A stretch of 64,000 bases of DNA from Marinifilum fragile JCM 15579 (GTDB lineage: Bacteria > Bacteroidota > Bacteroidia > Bacteroidales > Marinifilaceae), in contig NZ_BAZX01000001.1 in assembly GCF_001310955.1 (NCBI RefSeq), positions 186,001-250,000 on the forward strand, read 5' to 3'. Under the pieces are notes generated by a model that made no database searches, was not told the origin of the DNA, and was given only the letters and a program-made list of their open reading frames with translations. Positions 27,321 through 36,806 of this stretch are shown one piece after another; the first letter of the stretch is position 1; the number at the start of each line of letters is the position of its first letter. The position numbers and the translations under genes were made by a program.

Positions 27321-28495
27321 TACTTAATAATTTTATCAAGATTAGCAGTTAAGGTGAATCTTAAAGTATTTTTAAGAGGGTTGTTTTGGGTTGTTGGAAT
27401 CAAGTAAGAAAAATCAATATCAAACATGTTTAGTTTTATTCCTAAACCCGCTGTGAAATACTTGCGATTCCCTTTGTCTTCGTTTTCATAGTAGTATCCA
27501 CCTCTAAGTGCAAATTGCTCCTGATACCAATATTCAAGACCAAGTGACCATGCAATTTCCTTAAACTCTTCACTCATTCCTCCAGGAGCATCTGTAAAAG
27601 AGCTAAAAATACCGCTTACTACAGATTTATCTGAGGTTTCACTTCCAACAATAACACCATCATTATTATCTTCATCTAATGATCCGCTGTTTGGAGTTGG
27701 AACCAAAAGCTTATTCAGGTCTGCAGCAATGGTAAGCGAATTGTATCTGTCCAATTCCATTTTTAGTGCAGTACCCAATTTCAAATTGGTAGGAATAAAT
27801 TCCTTTTCATCATCGTTGGTGTAGCTGATTTTAGAACCAATATTAGAAATGTTTAGTCCCCAGGACCATACCATGTCTCTTCGATTTCTTCTGAATTCAT
27901 GCTGATAATAAATAGAAACGTCTGCTGCAAAAGCATTTCCTGCTTGAGTTTCTATGCCAGCTACATATTGAGATTGGGTTAAATCTGATCTAATGTATCT
28001 GAAAGCAATACCTCCTGAAAACTCATCGCTCAGTCTTCTTGAGTATGCAATATCAAATGCCCATTCGTTTGGGTTTTGTGCAACCGGAATGTCGTCAGCT
28101 CTTTCTAAAAACGCAATTTCACCTAAAGAGAAGTAGCGAAGAGATGCGCCAATAACTTGATTCTTATCCAATCGATAATATCCGGTAAGGTAAGAAATGC
28201 TCATATCATCTACCAAATCCCGAAGCCAAGGAGTATATGATGCTGATACACCATAATTTCCATCTATCATGGCAAATTTTGCAGGATTCCAATGCATCGA
28301 ATTTACATCAGGAGATGTTGCCACACCCGCATCACCCATTGCACCAGCTCTTGAGTTTGGAGTAATGGTTAAAAAAGAAACCGCAGTTGAAATGTAGTTT
28401 GCACCAGAAGTTGAAGTCTGGGCAGAAACCTTACCAATGCCTGAAACAATTAATAGACATAGTACGATTGTGATTAAAGTTAGTTTTTTAGTCAT
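27320..28495 (-). CDS. porV: Type IX secretion outer-membrane shuttle protein PorV
   Basis: 391 residues from the ATG at 28495; a longer frame starting at 28531 has no family support. A signal peptide (about 1-25, ending 'VSAQ') precedes a beta-barrel with the FadL-like opening 'TAVSFLTITPNSRAGAMGDAGVATSPDVNSMHWNP', characteristic of PorV (LptO). PorV binds T9SS cargo emerging from the translocon and passes it to the PorU sortase for attachment. The C-terminal strand is 'NPLKNTLRFTLTANLDKIIK'. It follows porU by 59 bases and overlaps ispF by one base. Confidence 0.95.
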   Translation of the reverse strand: MTKKLTLITIVLCLLIVSGIGKVSAQTSTSGANYISTAVSFLTITPNSRAGAMGDAGVATSPDVNSMHWNPAKFAMIDGNYGVSASYTPWLRDLVDDMSISYLTGYYRLDKNQVIGASLRYFSLGEIAFLERADDIPVAQNPNEWAFDIAYSRRLSDEFSGGIAFRYIRSDLTQSQYVAGIETQAGNAFAADVSIYYQHEFRRNRRDMVWSWGLNISNIGSKISYTNDDEKEFIPTNLKLGTALKMELDRYNSLTIAADLNKLLVPTPNSGSLDEDNNDGVIVGSETSDKSVVSGIFSSFTDAPGGMSEEFKEIAWSLGLEYWYQEQFALRGGYYYENEDKGNRKYFTAGLGIKLNMFDIDFSYLIPTTQNNPLKNTLRFTLTANLDKIIK

Positions 28496-28554
28496 AATAA
28501 AAATATATAATAGTCTGCAAATATAAATCAATTAACTAGTTTTGTGGAGTTTTA

Positions 28555-31500
28555 TTATTTCAGGATCACTAATTTTTGAAATTTATTTACAGTTTTTCCA
28601 TTATCAGCTCGAACTTTTACACGATAGAAGTATACTCCACGGCCAATGGAATTTCCAAAATCATCTTTTCCATCCCATTGAATGGGTCCAACCCTTTTGC
28701 CAGATGAACTAATTGTAGTTTCGATGGTTTTAATTAATTTTCCTGATACTGTTAGAATTTGAATGAGAACATCCAATTCGCTCGAAGCTTGATTGTGTTC
28801 AAAGTAAAAGCCAGTATTTGTGGTAAATGGATTAGGATAATTTAGCACATGTTTGATCACCAAATCAGCTGTTTCAGCAACAACAAAGTCTAAACTGGCA
28901 ACCGATGAGTTATTCACATTATCCCAAACTTTTAATTGTATTTCATGTTCCCCGGTTTCCAATTCACTAAGCTGGTAACTTACTTTTCCGCTTTTGTAGT
29001 TGTCCAAATCTGCTTCGTAGAAGTCATTTAATTCTATTGGGTTTTCAGATTTTTGATCCAGTATTGCAATTAAATCATGGCCAATTGAGTTGCCAACGGT
29101 ATTGATTCCGCTTGCATCTTGAACGATAGCCAATAAAAGGGGATTTTCATTGGTCATTCCTCCTGAGGTAAATTGTTCATCATTCATGTATAATTCTATT
29201 TCCGGACCAATTTTATCATCACTAGCACCAGGATTGGTTCCTCCAACTATAATAGAATTAGTAAAACCAGCAGCATCGGAAGTGCTGCTTGATGCATAAT
29301 ATGAGATTTTACCGTTACCATATTGATAGTTTATATCTTTTGGGACAAAGAATGAAAAATTGAAAATACCATTTTTAATACTTGCCTTTCCCTTATATAA
29401 TATGCTGGTTTGGCTTGTATATTCAAATGGATCTCCATCATTCCCTCTGGTTGATTTATTGATGGCTTTGTCGTAAATGGTTGGGTAAACAATGCCATTA
29501 AAACTATTTAGATCTACTCCAGATCCAGAAGTAATTTTACCTGAGATTTTAATCTCACTAAGAGCTTTTAATGTGTCCACGGGTTGGGATAGTACCACAT
29601 CATTTAGGTGTGTACTAATAGCATTGTGTTCAGGATAGTTTAGGCGCAGTGCTGGATCACCCAAAAGAGTGAAATTTCGTTTGTTGATTCCCGATGAAGT
29701 TGCATTTTTAGTCAGTCTCATGATATCACCCAAGCGATAAAATTTCCCATCCGAGCTTCGTTCAAATGCATAATTGTAGAAATTTTGATTCAGGGTAAAA
29801 TTTGGAGATGAAAAAACAAGTCGGGTAGTTGTGAATAGTCCAATCCCACCTCCATTATCGCGAAGAAAGATTATTTCTCCAGCCGATAATTTTTTGTAGT
29901 TATCGAATCGACTGAACTCACATGTTGCAGTCATAAACAATGGAAGTTTTACAGGATTCTGCCAGGAATATATGTCATCAGTCATTAGAATGTGCTCGTG
30001 AGCCAGACCATTTTCATTACCGTGTCCCGTGTAATTCATGATCAATGTTCCTTTGTTAATACTTTCATTGATTTCCGTATTTACACTAGGATATCGCTGA
30101 CCAGCCGAACTTGTTATTTGCTCAAAATCATCTAAAAATATTCTTTGAGCTCTGTATTGAGGGTGATTGTTTTCAATTTGGACAGCTAGCCTGTTGGCAT
30201 CTCGCATGTGAGTATTGCTATCTTCATCGTCACCGATAAAACAAATCATTGTTTGCCAATCACCTTTTTCTGCAGAATTGTAATTTAGAATTTTCTTAAC
30301 TACGATCTGCGCCTCTTCAGAAGTATTCACAGGGAATCTTCCTATTCCAATATCTACAAGTCCTGTTGCTTCTCCTTCACCATCGTCCAAAAGTCCGAAA
30401 TAATCATCGGTTACGAAGGATTGTGTTGGACTAAGTGAGTTCTCAGATTGGTAGGTCAATATCTTATTCGTGTTACTTTCTCTATCCGATTTATTATCGA
30501 ATGAACCATCTCCAAATAGCAATAGGTATTTGATCATATCCGATTCGCCTGTTGAGCGATCATAGAACATTTTAACAAAATTTCGAATGGCTGAAACATC
30601 ATGTGCACCTGAAGAAAACTCATTAAAAATTGCATTCTGATCTACAACAGTAACGTGTAAATCATCATTGTTTCGGTGATAAGCAGCAACCTGTTCGGCA
30701 TATGATAAAAATTGATTGGCACTAATAATCAGCATGTCAGTTTGTGGCAAGGAATGTAAATTTTGATTTTGTAGGTTGCCAATCACTTTTGGTTCAGGAA
30801 AATTGCCTTCAGGATTGAAAACTATAAATTCTTTTAAACTGCTGGTTGTTGTGTTAAAGCTCCCTGTAGTCCCATTTAAACTAAGAGGAATTTGTTTTAT
30901 CGCATTTTGATTGCTAACATCCCAAACGCTTGTTGAGGCAGAACAGTTCTGAATTTGAAAGCGCGAAATATTGCCAGTTGCTACAGATTCGATATCTCTA
31001 AACGCCATTTGTGAACCTTTTAGAGATAGATTGCAGCGAGCATTTACCCTTAAGTAATCTAACCAACCAATGGATGAAGCAGAGCTTTTTTCATATTCCA
31101 GATGGATATCAAGCTTGTCATTTGAAGGTGTGAAACTGGGAAAGCTTTTTTCTTCCAATTTCGCATAAGTAGCTGTATAGCTTCCTGTGTTAACGGGCGA
31201 AAAATTAATAGTGCCAATGTTGATTGAACCAGAACTCAACTTTAAGGAGGTTGCTGAGGATGATCTTGCAGCGAAACGTGCTGTAACAATTGCGTTGGAA
31301 GTATTTTGTATGTTGGCGAAATTAAAACTGTAATCAAACTCTGTTGTTACATCGAATTCCTGTCCCAACCACAATCTGCCACTTTCCAATAAATTGGTTT
31401 CATCAATGTCGATTACTCGATAATCATTAAAGGCATTAACTGTATTTGTAAAACTTGATTCGGAGTTTTGCTGTGGTATAATTTGTGCACTTCCTTGGTC

Positions 31501-32334
31501 TGAACTCAAAAAGTAATAGGCATGATCGGAGTACAAATGGTTTTCATGAACGAATTCAGATTTATCTTCGTCATATCTCCAATTTCTGGGTCCTTTGGCA
31601 TAGAATAATAAGAAATCACCATCATTAAAAGCTCCATCGCTGCCAGTGTTAAAATATATAGGAACTAAGGGAAGATCATCTTTTATCAATTCTGAATTCA
31701 TTTTTGGAAGCATTCCTCCACCATAACCATAAATACGAACATTTGCCGGATTAGAAATTCCCATATCAATTAATTGTTGATAGGTAATTTTGTGAATGGC
31801 AGTTGTATCAACCGAAATTTTCACCCAGTTTCCGCTGCTTAAAACAGAATTGCTCGCATAGTTTTTTACAGACTTAACACTTCTTTGTTGGTTGATCTTT
31901 TTGAATCGAAGTTTAAAGTTGATTAGTTTTTCAATTGTTCCATTAGTTGGATTTTTTCTAATCGGAATAAATTGTACTTTTTGATATTGAATTTTTCTGA
32001 TTGAAACCGACTCTGTTTCAGGCTTTATTTCTGAAGAAAAAGTTTTATTTCGTAAAATTTGCTGTTCTATGGAACTTAACTGTTCAAAATGCGTATCCAA
32101 TAACTCAACAGAGAAAATTTCTCCGTCTGAACCTGTTCTTTGTAAGTGATAAAATTCAGGTAACCAGTTGTTCGTCAGATCAAGTGATGCGCCATTAAAG
32201 CTTATGGTTCTAATGTTTTCTCCATCTGGAGATGAAATATAAGTATCAGACCAATTTAGCTTGAAAGTTTCGGAAGTTTGCGAAAAACTCAGTTTTCCGA
32301 TCAATAAAATTAGAACAATTATGAGATAGCGCAT
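28555..32334 (-). CDS. porU: Type IX secretion system sortase PorU
   Basis: 1,259 residues with signal peptide 1-18. The C25 gingipain-type peptidase core is present, with catalytic His in 'MNYTGHGNENGLAHE' and catalytic Cys in 'FMTATCEFSRFDN' (about residues 750-805). The C-terminal part has beta-sandwich modules and ends in a T9SS-type sorting domain: 'LNYPNPFTTNTGF', 'GRGVYFYRVKVRADNGK'. PorU removes the sorting domain of cargo and attaches it to lipopolysaccharide at the cell surface. It is divergent from gldJ and upstream of porV, the standard Bacteroidota arrangement. Confidence 0.95.
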   Translation of the reverse strand: MRYLIIVLILLIGKLSFSQTSETFKLNWSDTYISSPDGENIRTISFNGASLDLTNNWLPEFYHLQRTGSDGEIFSVELLDTHFEQLSSIEQQILRNKTFSSEIKPETESVSIRKIQYQKVQFIPIRKNPTNGTIEKLINFKLRFKKINQQRSVKSVKNYASNSVLSSGNWVKISVDTTAIHKITYQQLIDMGISNPANVRIYGYGGGMLPKMNSELIKDDLPLVPIYFNTGSDGAFNDGDFLLFYAKGPRNWRYDEDKSEFVHENHLYSDHAYYFLSSDQGSAQIIPQQNSESSFTNTVNAFNDYRVIDIDETNLLESGRLWLGQEFDVTTEFDYSFNFANIQNTSNAIVTARFAARSSSATSLKLSSGSINIGTINFSPVNTGSYTATYAKLEEKSFPSFTPSNDKLDIHLEYEKSSASSIGWLDYLRVNARCNLSLKGSQMAFRDIESVATGNISRFQIQNCSASTSVWDVSNQNAIKQIPLSLNGTTGSFNTTTSSLKEFIVFNPEGNFPEPKVIGNLQNQNLHSLPQTDMLIISANQFLSYAEQVAAYHRNNDDLHVTVVDQNAIFNEFSSGAHDVSAIRNFVKMFYDRSTGESDMIKYLLLFGDGSFDNKSDRESNTNKILTYQSENSLSPTQSFVTDDYFGLLDDGEGEATGLVDIGIGRFPVNTSEEAQIVVKKILNYNSAEKGDWQTMICFIGDDEDSNTHMRDANRLAVQIENNHPQYRAQRIFLDDFEQITSSAGQRYPSVNTEINESINKGTLIMNYTGHGNENGLAHEHILMTDDIYSWQNPVKLPLFMTATCEFSRFDNYKKLSAGEIIFLRDNGGGIGLFTTTRLVFSSPNFTLNQNFYNYAFERSSDGKFYRLGDIMRLTKNATSSGINKRNFTLLGDPALRLNYPEHNAISTHLNDVVLSQPVDTLKALSEIKISGKITSGSGVDLNSFNGIVYPTIYDKAINKSTRGNDGDPFEYTSQTSILYKGKASIKNGIFNFSFFVPKDINYQYGNGKISYYASSSTSDAAGFTNSIIVGGTNPGASDDKIGPEIELYMNDEQFTSGGMTNENPLLLAIVQDASGINTVGNSIGHDLIAILDQKSENPIELNDFYEADLDNYKSGKVSYQLSELETGEHEIQLKVWDNVNNSSVASLDFVVAETADLVIKHVLNYPNPFTTNTGFYFEHNQASSELDVLIQILTVSGKLIKTIETTISSSGKRVGPIQWDGKDDFGNSIGRGVYFYRVKVRADNGKTVNKFQKLVILK

Positions 32335-32672
32335 TTTTTGGGTTTAAGTATCGTTATTGAAAACAGAATTAACGCAAATTAAATAAAACTTTACACATTG
32401 GCGAGTAAACTGCATATGATATCTGAAACTTGAGATTTTTACTGTAGCTGAAAATCTTTTATTAAAAAATGATTCAGCTTGCGAAATGAAGAGAAAATCA
32501 GAAATTAAATTTTACTTCAGAGTATCAGTTAGATGAGTAAAGATTAGATTTTTCAATGAAAAATGTTAAATATTTAATCGAAAAACTAAAATCATATACA
32601 ATAAAATTATAGCACTTTTAGTTATATTTGTTGAGTTAAGTATTTTTGAAGATAAACTACATTCAATCTATT
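32335..32672. promoter_or_regulatory. porU-gldJ divergent gap with a -7 box for gldJ
   Basis: No gene is seen. TATATTTG at 32623-32630 matches TAnnTTTG and lies 43 bases before the gldJ ATG. I see no clear -33 element and no good counterpart for porU. Confidence 0.5.
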
Positions 32673-34187
32673 ATGAAACTAAATTATAGCATAGTTATTG
32701 CTGTTTTTGCTGCTGGATTAATGATCTTCCCATCATGTTCGAAGGTTAAGAGTTTGGTAGGTAAAGGAGAAAAGTCAAAAACTACGGGATGGGCATACAA
32801 TGATCCTGACAATGGAGGTTTTGAATATCATAGCGGTTACCAACAGGCTACAGGTCCCGGACTAAAATTTGTAGAAGGTGGTACTTTTACCATGGGTAGA
32901 ACCCAACAAGATGTAATGTACGATTGGAATAATGTACCTAGAAGAGTTACGCTTCCATCTTTCTATATCGATGAAACAGAAGTTCGTAATGTTGATTATC
33001 TTGAATACTTACATTGGACAAAGAGAGTTTACGTTTCTTATCCTGAGGTTTATAAGAAAGCATTGCCGGATACTTTGGTTTGGCGCGATGAGTTGGCTTA
33101 CAACGAACCATATGTAAATAATTACCTACGTCATCCAGCTTATGCTGAATACCCAGTAGTTGGTGTATCTTGGGAACAAGCTGTTGATTACTGCGAGTGG
33201 CGTACCGATCGTGTAAACGAACAGATTCTGATTGATAAGGGTATTTTAAATCCGGATCCTGCACAGAGAGATGAGAATAACTTTAATACAGAAGCATATT
33301 TAGCTGGACAGTATGAAGGTTCAGTAAACAAGAACTTACCTGATTTAGATCCGGATAACGAAGAAAGACAAGTTCGTTGGACTGATGGTATTCTACTTCC
33401 TAAATACCGCCTGCCATCCGAAGCAGAATGGGAATATGCTGCTACTGCATTGATTGGAAATTCGGAAGAAGAACGAATTACAGATAAAAGAATTTTCCCA
33501 TGGAATGGACATTGGGTGAGAAACGAGAATAAAAAAGTTCGTGGTAAGATGATGGCTAACTTTGCTCGTGGACGAGGAGACTATATGGGTACTGCTGGTG
33601 CTTTGAATGATGCTGGTGATATTACAGCACCTGTTAACTCATTCTGGCCAAACGACTATGGATTGTATTGTATGGCTGGTAATGTTAGCGAATGGGTTGC
33701 TGATGTTTACCGACCAATGTCGCCAGAAGATATTGCAGAATTTAATCCATATCGAGGAAACGTATTTAAAACAAAAGTACGTGACGAGGAAGGAAATATC
33801 GCTGAAAAAGATAGTTTAGGACGCATTCGTTACAGATTGCAAAAAGATGAGGAATTGGTAGGACGTGAAAACTATAAGACTGCCGATAATCGTAACTATC
33901 GTGATGGTGATGTAAGTTCAAGTATTGTTTCTGATTACGAATGGAACAATCCAGAACATCAAACACAAGGTTCGAGCCGTATGTATGTGCAAGGTAGAGG
34001 ACAAGATGGTAGCGATTTCAGCTCTATGGTTACTGATAACTCAAGAGTGTATAAAGGTGGTTCTTGGAAAGACAGAGCTTTCTGGTTGGCACCAAGTGCT
34101 CGAAGATTCTTGGATCAGAAAGAAGCAAGAGATGATATTGGTTTCCGTTGTGCGATGACTCGCGTAGGTAGACCTACTAGAAAATAG
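32673..34187 (+). CDS. gldJ: Gliding motility lipoprotein GldJ
   Basis: 504 residues from the ATG at 32673 (an in-frame TTG at 32646 is unlikely). Signal peptide II with 'FPSCSK' gives lipidation at about residue 22. The body is a formylglycine-generating enzyme-like (SUMF1) fold, with 'GGTFTMG', 'YPVVGVSWEQAVDYCEWR', 'YRLPSEAEWEYAA', 'AGNVSEWVADVYRP' and 'GFRCAM'. GldJ is part of the gliding/T9SS motor complex; it stabilises other Gld proteins. In many non-gliding Bacteroidota the gene is kept for secretion only. It neighbours porU and murF. Confidence 0.94.
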   Translation: MKLNYSIVIAVFAAGLMIFPSCSKVKSLVGKGEKSKTTGWAYNDPDNGGFEYHSGYQQATGPGLKFVEGGTFTMGRTQQDVMYDWNNVPRRVTLPSFYIDETEVRNVDYLEYLHWTKRVYVSYPEVYKKALPDTLVWRDELAYNEPYVNNYLRHPAYAEYPVVGVSWEQAVDYCEWRTDRVNEQILIDKGILNPDPAQRDENNFNTEAYLAGQYEGSVNKNLPDLDPDNEERQVRWTDGILLPKYRLPSEAEWEYAATALIGNSEEERITDKRIFPWNGHWVRNENKKVRGKMMANFARGRGDYMGTAGALNDAGDITAPVNSFWPNDYGLYCMAGNVSEWVADVYRPMSPEDIAEFNPYRGNVFKTKVRDEEGNIAEKDSLGRIRYRLQKDEELVGRENYKTADNRNYRDGDVSSSIVSDYEWNNPEHQTQGSSRMYVQGRGQDGSDFSSMVTDNSRVYKGGSWKDRAFWLAPSARRFLDQKEARDDIGFRCAMTRVGRPTRK

Positions 34188-34208
34188 AGAAGTAGTTTTC
34201 GAAATAAA

Positions 34209-34243
34209 ACAAAACCCCATTCTATAAAAGGATGGGGTTTTTT
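34209..34243 (+). terminator. Terminator after gldJ
   Basis: AAAACCCCAT (34211-34220) pairs with ATGGGGTTTT (34232-34241), followed by more T. Confidence 0.9.
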
Positions 34244-34280
34244 ATTAATTTCGTCATTCAAATATTACGAGACAATTCCA

Positions 34281-35570
34281 ATGGAAAATTCTAAACTATA
34301 CAGCTTATTTAAACAGTATCCAATTGTTGTTACTGATACAAGAAAGATTGTTCCCAATTCGATTTTCTTTGCATTGAAAGGGGCAAATTTTAATGGGAAT
34401 AAGTTTGCTGAATCAGCAATTGAACAAGGATGTAAATACGCTGTGGTTGATGAAGAAGAATTTGCAGTGAATGACTCCTGTATTTTGGTTGACGATGTTT
34501 TGACAGCATTGCAGGATTTGGCCAGAGAGCATCGCAGGAGTTTAGGAATTCCAATTTTGGCCATTACAGGTACCAATGGAAAAACTACGACCAAAGAATT
34601 GGTTAATGCTGTATTGAGCATGAAATACAAAACTTTTGCGACTCAAGGCAACTTTAACAATCATATAGGCGTGCCTTTAACATTGCTATCAATGACCGAG
34701 GAAACAGAATTTGGAGTTGTTGAGATGGGAGCAAATCACCCAGGGGAAATAAAGTTTTTGTGTGAGATTGCAGAACCAAATTTTGGAATCATTACCAATG
34801 TTGGGAAAGCGCATTTGGAAGGTTTTGGCTCGTTCGAAGGGGTTAAGAAAACCAAGAAGGAGTTGTATGATCACTTGCAGGGTAGAGGCAAGGTGTTTGT
34901 GAATTGCGAGAATGATCATTTAATGGGAATGCTGAATGATCAGGAAATATATAGTTATGGAAATAGCGAAAATGCCGATAGCAAAGCTAAGTTCTTGCAA
35001 GCTGCACCTTACTTGGTATTGGAATTAAGATCTCCGAAAATTGGCAAGCTTTACATCAAAACCAAATTGATTGGAGGCTACAATTTCGAGAATGCCCTGG
35101 CAGCCGTTACGGTAGGACGATATTTCGATATCAAGGAATCGGATATAAAAGTGGCCCTGGAGAACTACGAACCCAGCAATAATCGTTCGCAATTGAAGAA
35201 GACTGAAAAGAATGTTTTGTTTTTGGATGCATACAATGCCAATCCGACCAGTATGGGAGTTGCGGTGAATAATTTTGCCGATTTGCCAATGAAAAACAAG
35301 CTGGTGATTTTGGGAGACATGTTGGAACTGGGAGAAGATTCGGAAAAGGAACATCAGCAATTAATTGACTTGTTGCAGGAGAGAGCTTTGGAGAATGTTT
35401 ACTTAGTAGGAGACATTTTCTCGAAGGTGAATACCGAAAATCAGTACAAAACTTTCCTTAAAGCGGAAGAGGTTGCTGCCATTTTGGAGAAAGAAGAAGT
35501 TAAGAATCATTACATCCTGATAAAAGGATCGAGAGGGATTCAATTGGAGAAGTTGGTTGAAAAATTGTAG
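34281..35570 (+). CDS. murF: UDP-N-acetylmuramoyl-tripeptide--D-alanyl-D-alanine ligase
   Basis: 429 residues. The N-terminal MurF domain has 'VTDTRKIVPNSIFFALKG'. The ATP-binding P-loop is 'ITGTNGKTTTKEL' (about 97-109), followed by 'GNFNNHIGVPLTLL' and 'EMGANHPGEI' of the Mur ligase core; the C-terminal domain contains 'DAYNANPTSM'. It adds D-Ala-D-Ala to the cytoplasmic peptidoglycan precursor. The stop is followed only two bases later by the start of the SMR gene, suggesting translational coupling. Confidence 0.97.
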   Translation: MENSKLYSLFKQYPIVVTDTRKIVPNSIFFALKGANFNGNKFAESAIEQGCKYAVVDEEEFAVNDSCILVDDVLTALQDLAREHRRSLGIPILAITGTNGKTTTKELVNAVLSMKYKTFATQGNFNNHIGVPLTLLSMTEETEFGVVEMGANHPGEIKFLCEIAEPNFGIITNVGKAHLEGFGSFEGVKKTKKELYDHLQGRGKVFVNCENDHLMGMLNDQEIYSYGNSENADSKAKFLQAAPYLVLELRSPKIGKLYIKTKLIGGYNFENALAAVTVGRYFDIKESDIKVALENYEPSNNRSQLKKTEKNVLFLDAYNANPTSMGVAVNNFADLPMKNKLVILGDMLELGEDSEKEHQQLIDLLQERALENVYLVGDIFSKVNTENQYKTFLKAEEVAAILEKEEVKNHYILIKGSRGIQLEKLVEKL

Positions 35571-35572
35571 AA

Positions 35573-35899
35573 ATGGGAATAGCTTGGATTTATTTAATTG
35601 TAGCGGGATTATTTGAGGCCGTTTGGGCCATTGGACTAAAATATGCACAAGGATTCACGAAACTGTGGCCAAGTGTAATCACCATTGTTGCTATGGGCAT
35701 TAGCCTGTACTTTTTGGCTTTGGCCATTAAAAATTTACCAGTTGGTACAGCATATGCTGTTTGGACAGGGATAGGAGCTTTATCTACAGCGGTACTAGGA
35801 ATCGTTTTGTTTGGAGAGCCTGTTCATTTCTCTCGTATATTTTTCATGTTCCTTCTGCTGGTTGCCATTATTGGATTGAAGTTTACGGCTACTACCTAG
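35573..35899 (+). CDS. sugE: Small multidrug resistance exporter of the SugE/Gdx type
   Basis: 108 residues with four membrane helices. The helix 1 Glu shared by all SMR proteins is in 'VAGLFEAVWAIGLKYAQGF'; the 'WAIGLKY.QGFT' continuation is the signature of the SugE/Gdx (guanidinium) subgroup rather than the EmrE group. The 'GTAYAVWTGIGA' loop agrees. Such proteins export guanidinium or quaternary ammonium ions in exchange for protons. It starts two bases after murF; I see no guanidine riboswitch before it, which would not be expected inside murF. Confidence 0.9.
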   Translation: MGIAWIYLIVAGLFEAVWAIGLKYAQGFTKLWPSVITIVAMGISLYFLALAIKNLPVGTAYAVWTGIGALSTAVLGIVLFGEPVHFSRIFFMFLLLVAIIGLKFTATT

Positions 35900-35984
35900 A
35901 TGTTTTTTTGTCGATAGTTTGAGATCCATTTGATGAATTAGGAATCATTACCCAAGCAGAATCGATTGTTATTGATTGGTAAGA

Positions 35985-36160
35985 TATTGCGGTGCTTTGC
36001 ACCTTAATGATAATTGCAATGTCAACCTATCTATAAATATTAAGCAGCGTTGCTGCTTAAAGACAAAATAAAGTAGGAAGCTCATATTGAATTGGTGTGG
36101 AACACCAGAATATTTATAGCTCAAGGTTCAATATAAATGAACATGGGTACAGCGTACCGT
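35985..36160. repeat. Cluster of four 3-base-loop hairpins with inverted flanking boxes (REP-like)
   Basis: Four small hairpins with three-base loops lie in a row: GGTGC/GCACC (near 35992-36004), TTAAGCAGC/GCTGCTTAA (about 36040-36060), TGGTGT/ACACCA (about 36093-36107) and GGTAC/GTACC (about 36147-36159). The second and third are bounded by an 11-bp perfect inverted repeat, CTATAAATATT at 36031-36041 and AATATTTATAG at 36109-36119. The layout resembles REP/BIME elements mobilised by REP-associated transposases. No transposase is in the window. Confidence 0.65.
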
Positions 36161-36441
36161 AATTTTTCCAATTATTTATCTCCAGGAATTCGTATTTAGC
36201 GGCTTATGATCTGTGGAAAGAACAGACATCCTATTTATTTGCATTGAAACATTAATGAAAAATAGTTACTGATTTATTTTTCATTTATTGAATACAACTT
36301 CTTCTGTTGTTCTGTTATTCAGTTATCTTTTGTGCCTACTTGGTTGAGATTCTTGTTCTTCTAAAGATAGTTTGTTTGTAATGTGTTGCAATACATGCTT
36401 GTAGTGTTGTTCTTGTGACTTTATATTTTATTATGTAGCCC
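36161..36441. other. Non-coding T-rich stretch
   Basis: No gene or clear structure is seen between the hairpin cluster and the 21-bp array. Part of it is strikingly rich in TTGTT/TTCTT pieces (36295-36420). Confidence 0.5.
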
Positions 36442-36714
36442 CAATGGAAAGCTTCAACCGAGTGGTGGAATACTTCAACCGAGCGCTGGAATGCTTCAAC
36501 CTGAGGGTGGAAAATTGCAACCGAGCGATGGAAAACTTCAACCGAGCACTGGAAGATTGTAACCGATCACAGGAATGCTTCAATCTGAGGGTGGAAAATT
36601 GCAACCGTTTGGCGAAAATCTGCAACACAATGAAGGAAGATTATAACCGAGCGACGGAATACTATAAATAGGCAGTGGAATGCTGTAACACATCTGTTCT
36701 AAAACTTAACCATT
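36442..36714. repeat. Degenerate tandem array, 21-bp unit, about 12-13 copies
   Basis: Consecutive 21-bp units start at 36442 and keep exact register for 12 copies (to 36693), with a decayed 13th. The consensus begins with a C-rich triplet then TGGAA, two or three variable bases, and CTTCAACCGAG. Because the unit is divisible by three, frames stay open on both strands (36444-36671 on +, 36431-36628 on -), giving heptapeptide patterns such as 'ALECFNR' and 'RLKFSTA'. I do not consider either a gene: no start context, and both strands are equally open. Confidence 0.88.
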
Positions 36715-36806
36715 GGATGAGGCATGGCAAAATAGGGTCTGATTGCTACAGCCAGGCATTTAAGCATTATTAATAATTAGGAATTTAAAGCAAACAGTCA
36801 GTATGG

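Noticed and set aside
36444..36671. 75-codon heptad-repeat ORF in the 21-bp array
   Set aside because: Openness follows from the 21-bp period; the opposite strand is equally open and there is no start signal or neighbouring unit.
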